Assembly: GCA_018398805.1 (NCBI GenBank)
Contig: JAGFBZ010000693.1
Coordinates: forward strand, 620,001-684,000
DNA length: 64,000 bases
DNA from: Hirundichthys speculiger
Taxonomy: Eukaryota > Chordata > Actinopteri > Beloniformes > Exocoetidae
Direction: 5' to 3'
The first letter of the stretch is position 1. Each line of letters starts with the position of its first letter. The notes beneath the pieces were generated by a model. That model saw only the letters and a program-made list of their open reading frames with translations. It made no database searches and was not told the origin of the DNA. Both the position numbers and the translations under genes were made by a program. Positions 1 to 12,993 of the stretch are shown here, piece after piece.

Positions 1-465
1 TAACATGAAAGACAACATAGGTCCACTTGATGGAACTGAACCAAACCTATTGTGCAAAGCTGAGGAAAAAGCTCTCAGCCCAACTGTTTCTGTTGATTCT
101 GTTGAAATTTACTGGATTAATTATAGGCCTAGTTTTATCGTTTTTTTTGCCATTGCTTGTTTTCTGTTCATGTTTGTGATAATCATAGTCATAGATCTTT
201 TTATCATTCTACCTGTGGTGATATTGGCACTGAAGTGGACATTAGTTGGCTCCGCTTGAGCAGCTGCTGGTAGCCCTTTTGAGAGGGATGAGTTCTAATT
301 CTGTATTCATGGAGATAATTTTAGATGTATACATATAGGCTACTAAATCAATTACTTGTATTCACTAAATAAAGCCTGTGTAGGAACCCTCCCTACCTGG
401 TGTGCACATAGTATAACAGCTCTGTCAACGGACCTTTTTGTCTTTTTTTTTCCCCCCTGCGGAAG

Positions 466-666
466 TCAAATCTCTGAGTCTGAGATTTCGTCAACCCAGT
501 CTTCATCACTGAAGTCTGAAACCTCTCTTCCATCAGACTCCCCCTTGCCAAGGTCTTGCAAAAGTTGCAAAGTCTCCTCCACAGTGTACATTCTTTCTTT
601 TTTCTTTATCCATATTTGTTTTTTTTTTCTTTTTCTAGCTCGCAAATCCAGTGTGTAAAATGGCAA
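466..666 (-). mobile_element. Possible piggyBac-type transposase N-terminal scrap
   Basis: The minus strand encodes a 66-residue open frame with a basic stretch, then YTVEETLQLLQ followed by an acidic serine-rich run (SDFSDEDW). Such an acidic Glu/Asp/Ser N-terminus after a short EEAL-like helix is common in piggyBac-derived fish proteins. No DDD catalytic core and no TTAA-flanked ends were seen. It could be a chance open frame. Confidence 0.25.
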
Positions 667-869
667 GATTTCTCCCTCTTCTTTTTCTCTATCGCTTACT
701 CTCTTCAGACCAGGATATACAATGCAAAATTAGAAGGGAAAATTAGATAAAGTGAAAAAGAGAAAAAAAACATTAACCTGTAAAAGTGAAATGTAACAAA
801 TTTCCAACGTAGAAATAACTGCAGCTGGAACACCTGTGGTGTAAATGACAGTTGGTCTAGACACGGGAA

Positions 870-2640
870 GTTTATTTGTGGAGCACAATTCGTACACAAG
901 GCAATTCAAGTGCTTTACAGATGCATAAAATCACAAGAAGGCAAATATTCATTCCATAAATCATAAGAGCATAAAAATAATCATTAATAGATTAAATTAA
1001 AAATTAATTTAAAAGAAAAATAAATTAAAATAAAAATGAAGAGCGTAGATAAAATCCTTTCAGTTGTCATATGCACATCTGAACAGAACTGTTTTCAGCC
1101 TTGATTTAAACATTGTCAGAGTTCAGGTCTGTCTCACATCTTCTGGAAGATTGTTCCAGATTTTAGGAGCATAAAACTGAAATGCAGCTTCACCTTGTTT
1201 AGTCCTGACTCTGGTCACCAGCAGGAGACCACTACCTGAGGTTCTCAGAGTCCAGGTTGGTTCATATGGCTCTAACATGTCAGAGATGGACTTTGGGGCC
1301 ATGAAGAGACTTGTACACAAGTAGAGCTGTTTTAAAGTCTATTCTCTGAGTGACAGGAAGCCAGTGCAGAGACCTCAGGACTGGACTAATATGGTCGTAT
1401 TTCCTGGTTCTAGTCAAGGCTCGTGCAGCAGCGTTCTGGATGTACTGCAGCTGTCTTACAGCTCATTTAGAGAGGCCGGTGAGCAGGCTGTTGCAGTAGT
1501 CTAACCTGGTGGAGACAAACACATGGATTAGTCTTTCTAAATCTGGTTTAAACACTATTCCCTTTGATTCTGGCAATGTTTTTAAGATGGTAAAAAACGG
1601 CTGATGTTATTGCTTTAATGTGGCTGTTGAAGTTCAAGTCTGAATCCAATATTGCCCTCAAATTTCTGACCTGATTTTTAGGTTTTAGAGAGAGTCTGGA
1701 GGTGACTGATAACACTTTCTCTTTGTTTCTGTGCACCACAGACAATGATTTCAGTTTTGTCTGAGTTTGACTTGAGAAACTTGTTTTGCATCCATACACT
1801 GATCTATTCAATGCAGTGACACAATGAATCTACAGGCCCATGTTCTCCTGCTGTCAATGACACATAGATCTGAGTATCATCTGCATAGTTGTGGTAGGAC
1901 ACATTGTAGCTGCATATTAGCTGGCCTAATGGAAGCATATACAGATTGAACATTAGGGGTCCCAGGATTGACCCCTGGGGAACCCTACAGGTCATGCTCA
2001 TGGCCTGAGACACAGTTACCAATGTTAACAAAGTATCTCCTGTCCCTGAGATCGGACCTGAACCAGTTAAAAGCAGTTTCAGAGATTCCCACCCAGTCCT
2101 CTTACCTCTGTAATAAGATCCCATGGTCAACCGTGTCAAAGGCAGCGCTTAGGTCCAGCAGAACTAAGACTAAGACTTTGCCTGCATCTGTGTTCAGGCG
2201 AATCTCTTTTGTCACCTTGATCAGGGCTGTCTCAGTGCTGTGGTGGGGCCTGAAGCCTGATTGAAAACTATCAAAAACATTGTTTAGACAGGAGAAAGTC
2301 AGTAAGATGTTGATATAGAACTTTTTCTAGGACTTTGCCAAGGAATGGCAGGTTTGATATGGACCGATGTTTTTCAGTACTGTGGCATCAAGACTGCTCT
2401 TCTTTAGATGAGGCTTAATGTCAGCAGTTTTTAAGGCCTCTGGGAATATTCCAGTTTGAAGTGAGATGTTGGTGAGATTAGTGAGTTGTGGGAAGAAACT
2501 GCTCAGCACAGACTTTAGAAACCGAATGGGCAACTCATCAAGGCAGCACGTTGATGGACTCAGACTGCAGATGATCTCTGACTGTTTTGTCAGCGACAGG
2601 TGTGAAGTGTGTCAGCTCTAGGTGTCTAGTTGGCAGCAGA
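870..2640 (-). mobile_element. L2/CR1-like LINE remnant, reverse transcriptase part
   Basis: Minus-strand translations give hallmark reverse transcriptase blocks in the expected order: an ADIKPHLKK-type N-terminal palm segment near 2400, VPQGSILGP near 1970, the catalytic YADD box near 1890, and a C-terminal APKIWNNLPEDVR block near 1150. The frames are broken by shifts, so it is dead. The low-coordinate edge (870-925) reads as the '(T)TTATTT..GCAC..CAAGGCAATTCAAGTGC' 3' tail typical of fish L2 elements. A related tail occurs at about 61490. The 5' endonuclease region is missing, as expected of a 5'-truncated LINE insertion. Confidence 0.8.
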
Positions 2641-3180
2641 GTAGTTGTTTGTGTTGTGGAAATTATTGAATTTTTAATACCTTGATCTTTGTCATTAAAG
2701 AATATTGCAAACTCATTACACTTTGATGTAGAAATAGTTCTAAGGTGACAAACCCTCCAGTGAAGCTGGAGGGTTTGTTAATCTGTTTACTGTAGCAAAC
2801 AGGACACAGGAGTTGTTACTGCAGTTTTTGATTATTTCAGAAAAATAACTCCCTTGTTCTACGCAATGTTTGGTTGAACACACTTAACTTTCTTTGTCTA
2901 GAGGATGGCTGTACCGGTCCAAGGAATAAGTGCTCAGAACTCACGTGTATTTTATTTTGATATGTTCAAGTCGTCATAAAATATATAACACACATACTTA
3001 GAAAAAGTCAGAGTAGGAGACCTTGTAGATTTTATTCAAACGAAGTTATTCACATAATAAAACCCCTAACTGTCTGTCAGACTGCCTCTGCAGTCTTGCT
3101 ATTAAAATTACTGTTATGTTAAATCCTGTCTACAGTGATATTTGCAGAAATTGATACATATTTTTTTCTTCTCTCTGCAG

Positions 3181-4399
3181 CCACAATTGATGTCAAGAGA
3201 AATATATTTGACCTTTGCACAGATACAAAAGACTGCTACCTAGCTGTAATCGAGGTAAATGGTAGTTGTGAATCACTTTACTCGGATAAAGCTGAAAAGC
3301 AAGCTGATTGTTCTTTGTTTGTCCACAGAACCAAGACTCAGTCAACACTGACACTGTGTGCCGACTGTACGAAGTTGGTCGGCAAAGACTTGCAGAGGAA
3401 GAAGAGGAAGGATGAGGAGGATCAGGTTCTAATTTTGTTCTTTTTATTTGGATGATCTTGTATCTCTTTGACTCCACACACCAAACTGATAAGTCATCAT
3501 CTGACTTTTTTTTTCTCTGTGTTTCAGGAGGATGACGATCAGGAGGAAGACGACGACGATGACGATTCTGATGAGGATGTTGATACAGATCCTCTAATTG
3601 CAGAGCTGGAGAATGAAAATGGTGGAGAAGAAGATGATGAAGATGAGGATGATGGTAATGATGAATTCTCTCCTTCTGATGAGGAAGTTGCACGTCTCCT
3701 CGAAGATGATGTTGACGGAGGGGATGATGACGATGACGACGATGATGATGACGATGATGACAATGATGAAGATGACACTGATAATGACGATGCTGATCTG
3801 GACGGCGACAATGGTGAATAACATTTGGACTGAAGTTTAATCAGTTTCCTGTTCATTTAATTTATCATTGGCCTAGAACTGTATCCTGTATGTTTAGTTT
3901 TCTTGATTGTTGTTAGCTTTGAGACTCAAAAAGTTGTTGAGTCCCCTACTTTGAGGACTCTTGACGTTTTTAGTGATATTTATGCAGAAAATTCTAAATA
4001 GTTTCAAAAACCTTCAAGTACCATTGTATCTGAGTTTGAGCAATCTACTCAGAACATTTGATAGTACCTCAAGTACATGATGAAAAAAGTTCATCTTCAG
4101 GAAGAAGGAAAATATTTTTCTCTTTTCACCATTTTCTGGTCCCTTTTGAGGATATGTTCTCAGTGGAATTTTAAAACTGCTTTCTCAGAAGCTGACAGAA
4201 AAACATTTGAGATGGAGATGACTGGTGTAATGTGATTTTTATTTTTGCTATTTTTGCACTTTGCCTTCTTACCCACTGACATACACAGCACAAAATGTGT
4301 ATTCCCACATTTCTGAATCTGCATTTGTCTGTCTCACAAACAGACAGCTCGGACAACTCTGACCTTGAGGATGACATCATCTTATCCCTGAATGAGTGA
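3181..4399 (+). CDS. dcaf1: DCAF1 (VprBP), last four coding exons, partial
   Basis: Substrate receptor of the CUL4-DDB1 (CRL4) ubiquitin ligase. It is nuclear, and it is also the host factor recruited by lentiviral Vpr/Vpx. The coding exons seen are 3181-3254, 3329-3425, 3528-3813 and 4344-4399, all with AG/GT borders. They encode the end of the WD40 region ([30 protein letters not shown]), a long Asp/Glu-rich tail with the FSPSDEE motif, and the terminal [18 protein letters not shown] followed by TGA at 4397. That tail is diagnostic for the family and is the region reported to bind merlin (NF2). Phases fit everywhere except exon 3329-3425, which is 97 nt where a multiple of three is required. 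One surplus base puts a TGA in frame at 3413-3415 (see findings). Everything upstream of the visible exons lies outside the window. Confidence 0.93.
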
Positions 4400-5625
4400 A
4401 GGGGTCATCAGCATCCAAGACAGAGAATCCAGACAACATGTCAAGACTTGTGCCTCATTGACATTTGAGCTGTAGAGGAGGAGGTACAAAAAGATAGTAA
4501 TATCAGCAGATACTGCAAAAGATAACTTGGATCAATGCCAGTTTGAAACGGCATGTGTCTTTACACTTTGTGACGAGAGCAAGGTTTGAAGGATCAAGGG
4601 AGGAAAACCTAATGCACAGTTTGACGTAGTATTGGACAAAAATGATTGTATATGTTATAATTTTATTAAACAAAATACTGGCCTGATGATAACTGAAATG
4701 GACAGTGTGTGTGTATGTGGTAAAACAAAAGATTTTAGGAATTACCACATTAATGACCCCCCTTTTTTTAATTTAATATATATTGGTCAAAAAAAGTTTG
4801 GTCAAAGATAAGTTTTTAGTCATTATAGGAGAAACTATACGTTACAGGATTTTGGGTGTGCGGCCGAATTACAATCCTTTTTCAAGCCTTTGCCTGGCCA
4901 GACCATGCTAAAGCATCACCAAAAGGACTGAAGTATTTAATTAGGCAGCTAAAGTAATGTACAGACATGTTGCTTTCACAGCCCTGTTCATTTCTTGCTG
5001 TGATAACCAAAAGGCCACACATAGCAGCGCTACTGGTGGACATCACCTTCTGATTTCATAATGTAAATAGATCGATTTAATCAGCTTGGTGTTCTAACTA
5101 GTGTGGACACTAACAAAACATACATGCTTACTCAACACAGATAGAAGAGCCTCTACAAACCCTTGACATTGGGTTATTTTGACTTGAGTCACAGTAATTT
5201 GGGTTCAGTGGATTCTTGTGGGGTTTATGTTGTTGAGAACAGTCCAGGTCCCATCATTCAGTGGAAGTTTAGCTGAGATTTATGTCAGAAACTCAGCATT
5301 TATCACAGTGACAGTCATCAGAGAACTGATGTGGTAAAATACATTTTTTTTTTTTTACTTGGAACATTGAAAATATAAAACTAGTAAAATTTATCAAAAA
5401 TATTTCATGCGTGTTTTACTGACAGATAAAGACCATTCTTATGGTGAGAAAAAAAATGCTTCACACCTGCACATTTTCTTGCGCAGTGCAAATATGTAAT
5501 GATTTTTCTTTTTCCTTAAAAGACTTTTGAGTTTCTTTAAAAAAAAAAGTTGTACAGGATCTATGTATATAAAGTATTTTTTAATATGAATAAAGTCAAT
5601 AAATTCGTTTTCTGTGCTTCTTTAA
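4400..5625 (+). terminator. dcaf1: dcaf1 3' UTR with polyadenylation signals
   Basis: About 1.2 kb of AT-rich sequence without coding features follows the dcaf1 stop. Two AATAAA hexamers at 5589-5594 and 5598-5603, followed by a TG/T-rich stretch (5604-5640), make cleavage near 5615-5630 likely. No transcript evidence is available here. Confidence 0.6.
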
Positions 5626-5749
5626 TTAAGTGTGAGTACTGTTGTTAACTAAAGTGTCTTAAACTTATTTGAGTCTTAACAGGACTAACAGCAGGAAAGA
5701 CAGCGTGACTAAAGGGAACCTTTAGGAACGTGTCTTTGGTTTGATGCAA

Positions 5750-7092
5750 CCTGAATCCTGGAGAAGTTGGGATACGTTTTACATTTGAATAAAATGAAAA
5801 TTAGAAGACTTTCAAAATACATGACCAAATATTTTATTCACAACAGAATGTAGATGACAACTGTTTGAACAGAAATGTTACAATTTTATGGGCAAACTGA
5901 GCTCATTTCAAATTTGATGCGACCTACAGTGCTCAAAATATTTGGGACAGGGGCATGTTTACCATGGTGGAGCATCCCTCCTTTAAAATCACTTTGATTT
6001 GAAAAAGGTATCAAGGTTATGAGTTTCCTGGAATTTTGCTGTTGGAATTTTGTCCCATTCTTGTCTGATGTAGGTTTCCAGCTGCTGAAGAGTTTATGGT
6101 CATTTTTTTGACATATTTTTTTTCATTTAATGATGCTCCAAATGTTCTCTATAGATGAAAGATCTGGGCTGCAGGGAGGCCAGTTCAGCACCCGGACTCT
6201 TCTCAGATGAAGCCATGCTGTTGTAATAGCTGCAGGATGTGGTTTTGCATTTTCCTTGCTGAAATACACAAGGCCTTCCCTGAAATCTGTGTTGTCTGGA
6301 TGGGAGCATATGTTGCTCTAAAACCTTTAAATACTTTTCAGCATTCATAGTTCCTTCCAAAACATGCAAGCTGCTCGTACCGTATGCACATACGCACCCC
6401 CATACCATCAGAGATGCTGGCTTTAGAACTGAATGCTGATAATAAGCTGGAAGGTCTCGCTCCTCTTTAGCCCAGAGGACACAGCATCAAGACCAACAAC
6501 AATGTCAAATTTGGACTCATCTGACCATATTACACTTTCCCACTTTGAAATGGTCCATTTTAAATTAATCTTGGCCCACAGGATACAACAGCGCTTCTAA
6601 ACCATGCTCAAATATGGCTTCCTTTTTGCATAGAACTTAAGTTGACATCTGCAGATGACATGGTGGATTGTTTATCAACAGTGGTTTCTGGAAGTATTCC
6701 TGGGCCCCGTTAGTAATGTCATTGACACAATCATGCTGATGAGTGAGGTAGCGTCATCTGAGGGCCCAACGACCAGAGACATCCAATAAAGATCTTGGGC
6801 CTTGTTACAGACCTGATATCAATTAACTTTATTAGTTGCCAGATGTTCTCCAAGCTGAATCTTTTTAAAATTCCCTGCTTTTTCAGCCATCTGTTTCCCC
6901 CCCCCCCGTGCCAACTATTTTGAGGCCTGTAGCAGGCATCAAATTTGACATGAGTTCATTTAGTGGATAAAAGTGTACAACATTGATGTTATTTATCTTC
7001 TTTTGTGAAAAAATATTGGTTCGTGATTTAAAAGTCTTTTAGTTTTCATTTTATTCACATGTAGAAAACATCCCAACCTTTTCAGAATTCTG
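5750..7092 (-). mobile_element. Tc1-like element remnant with recognisable inverted ends
   Basis: The ends at about 5753-5825 and 7015-7090 are inverted copies of each other (GTTGGGAT..TTTTACAT..GAATAAAATGAAAA in one, the reverse complement in the other). Between them the minus strand encodes Tc1 transposase remains: VWGCVCAYGTSSLHVLEGTMNA, then FQQG in place of the usual QQDN catalytic block. Further inverted similarity around AAATTTGATG (about 5915 and 6940) fits a TIR with a subterminal repeat. Multiple frameshifts and stops show it is inactive. A C8 run at 6899-6907 lies inside. Confidence 0.75.
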
Positions 7093-7205
7093 GTTGAACA
7101 AATGTATTCTGTACAAGATTGTCTCATATCAAAATGAGTACTTTGAAGTGTTTTACTTATTTTTAGTAGTAATATAGGTACACAAACATAGATGTGTATT
7201 GACAT

Positions 7206-7625
7206 ACAGTTGAAACCAGAAATTTGCATGTGCTATTTAAAAACTTGCATAACCTTTTTTTTTCTCACTGTCTGACATTAAATGAGGCAAAAAAAAACCC
7301 CCAAAATTTAGGTCAGTTAGAATTACCAAAATTATTTCTATTTGCTTCATGCCAGAATAATAAGAGTGAATGTTAAAGGGTTTTTTTCATTACTTTTTTT
7401 TAAGTTAGAAGTTTACATACAGTAATATTACTCTGCCTTTAAAGAATTTGGGAAAGTCCATATAATGATGTCATGGCTTTGGAAAGTTCTGACCACATCT
7501 AAGTTAATTGCAGGCACACCTCAAACATTTGTGGACCTCCACAAGTCAGGTTCATCTTCGTTTACAATTTCCAGATGCCTGAAGGTGTGACATTCATCTG
7601 TTCTAATAATTATATGCAAGTATAT
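7206..7625 (+). mobile_element. Tc1-like (Sleeping Beauty-type) 5' fragment
   Basis: It begins with the Sleeping Beauty-like terminal sequence CAGTTGAAACCAG directly after a TA, followed by the typical CTCACTGTCTGACATTAAAT and GGTCAGTTAGAATTACC subterminal blocks. The plus strand at about 7530-7600 then encodes the start of the helix-turn-helix domain (VDLHKSGSS, ISRCLKV) before a TGA. Similarity ends near 7625, where the neighbouring fragment runs in the opposite orientation. Confidence 0.7.
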
Positions 7626-7629
7626 AATT

Positions 7630-8140
7630 GCATATATAACATGGGTCAAATGTTTTGTGAATCCTTCCACAAGTTTCTCACAATAGTTTTCTGGAATTTT
7701 GTCCATTTTTACTGACAGAACTGGTGGAACTGAATCAGGTTTGGAGGCCGCCTTGCTCACACACGCCTTTTCAGTTCTGCCCACAGATTTTCTATAGGAT
7801 TGAGATCGGGGCTTTGTAAGGGCTGCTGCAAAGCACTGATTTTGTTGTCCTTAAGCCACTTTGTAACTAATTTGGTGGTGAGGGTCATTGTCTATTTGGA
7901 AGACCCATTTGCACCCAGGGTTTAACTTCCTGCCTGATGGCTGAGATGTTCTATCAATATTTCCGTCAATATTTCTATATAATATTCTTTCCTCATTCTT
8001 TCCCCTATTTTATGAAGTGCAGCACTCCCTCCTGCGGTAAAACACTTCCATAACGTGACGCTGCCAACCAAAGCCGGGCTGCACATTAAAGTGATCGGGA
8101 GCTTTCCCGGCCCAAACCATCGATGTGGACCACGGGGACA
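7630..8140 (-). mobile_element. Tc1-like transposase C-terminal half, inverted to its neighbour
   Basis: Minus-strand reading gives a decayed Tc1 transposase catalytic region, including TLGANGSSK (position of the second Asp block), [19 protein letters not shown] (third catalytic residue, Glu) and an upstream VMEVFYRRRECC-like stretch. Stops interrupt it. It faces the plus-strand N-terminal fragment at 7206-7625. Confidence 0.7.
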
Positions 8141-9050
8141 TCTAATTTTAACAATTTTTTTTTGTCACTTCTTTTGTCTTATTCTTGCATTAATATCAAT
8201 TAAGTTGCAACCGCCCGTTGCATCATAGTGGATTTAATAGGTCCACAGCCCCTTCCTAGAAAGTCTGTGGTTCTACTACCATGTAAGCAGCATAATTCCC
8301 CCCGACCCCTCCCACGTGTTTCAGGTGGTTTGGCCCAAGGCTCGTCTTTACTGTAAATCACACTGGCGCGAACAGTGATGGAAAGCAGAAAGAGGCTGGG
8401 CGGAACGGAGAGGGCTAAAATAAAAAAAAGAAAGGAGGCGGCGGCCAAATGTGCCAAATTAACTGACATCTTCTCAAGACAAGCTGGTAGGTTACTGAAA
8501 GAGAGATGGATAATTGGCCTGGTTGTGAATTTTATCATATAACGTGGCGAGCGTTTGCAACTGTCACAACTGTCAACTTAAAAATGTCACAATGTAGGTA
8601 TAGGATTATCTATGCTTAAAGTGCATTCATATTTCCATAGAAGAACCAAAAACTTGTTGCTTTAAATGCCAGTTAACCATTTTGATGAACAGAGTTGCCA
8701 AACGCTTCATCACGCTTTAGTTGTAGCCTGCCTGTATTAGCACCAACGCGCACAGGTTCACAATTAGACATATTAAACAGGTTGTGTAACAGGCTATTTG
8801 TTAGGGTATTAAATGCATGTCAAACGTGCTATTTAGGCTGCATTATTTAGAAGTGCTGTATACCAATATTGCGCTTGGTTCGTGGGCGTGGGGGCAGGTG
8901 TTATTAAAAAAAATATATTCTTAATAATAATAGGCCTAATAATAAAATAGGCTACTCGAGAGTCTGCACGTTCTACATGCCTTAGCTTCTCTGCAACTGT
9001 AGCCTGTTTCGTCTCTCCGTTATATCGTGCATTTCCACAGGCGCGCAAAC
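8141..9050. other. Intergenic stretch upstream of the 9-kb candidate locus
   Basis: I see no recognisable gene or transposon. A minus-strand open frame at 8200-8538 has no family resemblance or splice context. If the candidate locus at 9051 is real, its promoter and 5' leader must lie here. An AG (CCACAG, 9036-9041) shortly before the ATG could be a splice acceptor of a 5' UTR exon. Confidence 0.4.
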
Positions 9051-9737
9051 ATGAACAAGTCAATGTTAACTGTGTTTTTCATGGTTCTGGAATGTTTTGT
9101 AGCATCAGCGCAGGATGCCAGAACCACTGATGATCCAGATGAGGGCAGGACTGCTGAAGGGCCAGGTAGAGGAAGAGAGTTAGTCAAGATACACGTTTAG
9201 GATGTAAAATATGGCATAGTCTACAGAAGAAAACCATGATATGTGTAGATTAAATAGTGCAGATAATTTAACAAAATCATAATTAAATATGAAAACAAAT
9301 TAATAAGTGAATGAAAGGATAGGCTAGATAAATACATAAAGTGTGTTTTTCAGCAACATAAAGAACCCCCTAAATGAAATGTTTCTGTAGCCTCAGAAGA
9401 TCAGGTGCCTGAAGGTGAATGCAGTCATGGAGAGGCCAGGACCACAGAGGAAACAGGTAGCAGGATTTAAATGAACTAACTGTTGAAAATGCATCAAAAT
9501 AAGACCAAATGAAATAGGTAACCACTGTTTAATCAATAATTGTCTATGTAACCTACATTACTTTTTAATTGTTATTATAGGCCTATGAAGTCAGATGCTA
9601 AGTGGGAGGTGCGCACATTGTTATCAACTCAATATTAAATATCTTTTTTACTGTTATGGAATGTTTTCTAGCGTCGAAGCAGCAGACCATTTCCACTACT
9701 GATGATCCAGACGAGGGCAGGACTACTGAAGGGCCAG
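9051..9737 (+). CDS. Candidate secreted acidic protein, three related exons; function unknown
   Basis: I do not recognise a family. Exon A (9051-9165) starts with ATG (A at -3) and encodes 38 residues: a signal-peptide-like start (MNKSMLTVFFMVLECFVASA) and then an acidic QDARTTDDPDEGRTAEGP. Exon B (9391-9456) and exon C (9672-9737) are each 66 nt, both in phase 1, and keep the frame open (ASEDQVPEGE..ARTTEET; ASKQQTISTTDDPDEGRTTEGP). All splice borders are AG/GT. A and C, including the following GTAGAGGAAGAGAGTTAGTC intron start, are clear duplicates, and B shares the ATGTTT-TGTAG-C.TCAG layout. No further exon was found in the transposon-rich DNA beyond, so this may be a gene fragment or a truncated locus. 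Chance open frames are possible but the three-fold pattern argues against it. Confidence 0.4.
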
Positions 9738-10545
9738 GTAGAGGAAGAGAGTTAGTCAAGATACACGTTTATGATGTAAAATATGGCATACAGAAGAACA
9801 ACAGAAGTTATGTAAAGGAACTTTGATTTGTGAAAAGACTTCTTTATCATTATCTTTATTTTATTTGAATTTCAATTATACATTGTTAAAGGGGCATGAA
9901 TAATGGTATGCCATAATCAGGCATGAAAATCCCTCACCTTTCGGCGAAATTCGCCGTTTTGAAGTCAAAAAGGGTGACCTACGTGAATCGTGTAGATCCG
10001 AGGAGTTTTCTTTTTCTGAGGGGGGAGGGGGGTATCGGTGTCGGAGTCGGGAGGTTTTTTTTTTATTTTTATTTTTTTGATTATCATATAACTGCCCTAA
10101 TAAGCAAACTGAGCACTTCAGAAATCTGCCCTTTAAATGACACTTGGACGGTCAGTTAATCCTGTCCAGAACCAATCAGGTCAGATTGTTCCATTATTCC
10201 AGTCATACCAACGTTCTTCATTCATGTGGACTCGGAGGTTACGTTGCTAAGCAGGACTAGAAGCTGGAGCTAGTGATGTCCACGCCGGGGACAAGGTAGA
10301 CGAGCGTACGTTTCCTACCTACATTTACCAGTGGATTGAATTTAGTGAGTTATGGTTTCAACTGTTTTCATACCTTGCGGTATAACAACGTTACTGCCGT
10401 TCGCTACAGCTAACGTTGAACACCGTCAGAGCTAGCCAAAGCTGCGGTGAAAAACAGCTCCTGTTTGCTGGAAGTTCACGTCAAGCTTGTGTAGTTAACG
10501 GTAACATAAAAGAAGAAACACAGGCTTCTTTCTAATAATCTAATA
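9738..10545. other. Repeat-like intergenic DNA
   Basis: It opens with the continued duplicate of the exon A downstream intron (to about 9800). The part from 9919 (AGGCATGAAAATCCCTCACC) resembles, in inverted form, the sequence around 13180-13215 (ACCCCTGACCCATTTTCATGTCTGC). These may be the ends of one older element later invaded by the hAT-like and Tc1 elements between them. The 10200-10500 part is GC-richer and could be an old promoter or element 5' end. No gene was recognised. Confidence 0.3.
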
Positions 10546-11351
10546 CAGCGGTTCCCAAACTTTTTTAGCCGCGCACCCCCTTCTATGTCTCAACCGGGTT
10601 GACAGACCCCCGATCCCCCACCCCTTAAAAAAACGCAACAAGCTTTATTATAGCCATATTAAAGTCGCCATGTTTATTCATGCTAAAATGACCAGAACAC
10701 ACATATAACATAATAATCACAATCACAAAAATGTGCTCTCGCATTTAAATTAAACTGAAACACTGTAACACAGTTCCAATATAATGAAACAAAGTTATGC
10801 GCAGGCTTGCACTTTTAAGAGCAAAGAGGATGGATGACATGCTCAGACTCAGTGGCAGAAAGCAGATAAGTTGAGGAAAATGTTAGAATATTTTGAACAT
10901 TGAACAAAAATTTAAATGTTGATGGATGTTTAAATGACCGTGGAACTAACACAACCCGTCATCATAACACAGGTTATGGAAATAAAATTTAAACGCCAGT
11001 AATTTAATTCTATTCCAATAAAGTTCCAATAAAGATATTTTCCCTGAGTTCAGCCAATTGAGCATATTTCCCAGAATGAATGAAGTAGAGGCCACAAGCT
11101 AGGTGCAAATGCAGTGGTAGAAGAATATAACTTCTTCTTCTACGCTTCACTTTAAGATGATGTGCATTTTGAATAGCCTGCATTTATTTATTCATTAAAA
11201 TTACAGTTTTTGATTTAAAATTTTACAAAGGAAATGTTTATTTACACATCGTTATTGTGTGAAAACAAAAAAAATTATCAGACCGCCATTACATTTTTCA
11301 TCTCGCGCACCCCCTAGAGGCAGCTTGCGCACCCCACTTTGGGAATCCCTG
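10546..11351. mobile_element. Non-autonomous hAT-like element (MITE), 806 bp
   Basis: The left end CAGCGGTTCCCAAACTTTTT and the right end, read inverted as CAGGGATTCCCAAAGTGGGG, form hAT/Charlie-style terminal repeats, with a GCGCACCCCC block just inside both. The element is flanked by a perfect 8-bp duplication ATCTAATA at 10538-10545 and 11352-11359, which is the hAT signature. No transposase frame is present, so it was mobilised in trans. Confidence 0.88.
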
Positions 11352-11361
11352 ATCTAATATA

Positions 11362-12991
<1,630 letters not shown>

Positions 12992-12993
12992 TA

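Larger units (their letters stand above)
1..3180. other. Intron sequence upstream of the visible dcaf1 exons
   Basis: The first recognisable dcaf1 exon starts at 3181 behind an AG acceptor and needs one base from an earlier exon, so the DNA before it is taken as intron. I searched for the WD40-end residues that precede this exon in the family and found none. An open frame at 5-259 encodes a hydrophobic C-terminal half but matches nothing I know and has no splice context. The rest holds the LINE remnant and the possible piggyBac scrap listed separately. Confidence 0.6.

Noticed and set aside
5..259. 84-residue open frame with a hydrophobic C-terminal half
   Set aside because: No family resemblance, splice sites or conservation evidence; the location is an intron of dcaf1.
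3539..3856. Antisense poly-Ser and poly-Ile frames opposite dcaf1
   Set aside because: They are shadows of the Asp/Glu codons of the real dcaf1 exon on the plus strand.
8200..8538. 112-residue minus-strand frame upstream of the 9-kb locus
   Set aside because: Low-complexity hydrophobic and Arg/Gly stretches with no family match; probably chance in GC-richer DNA.
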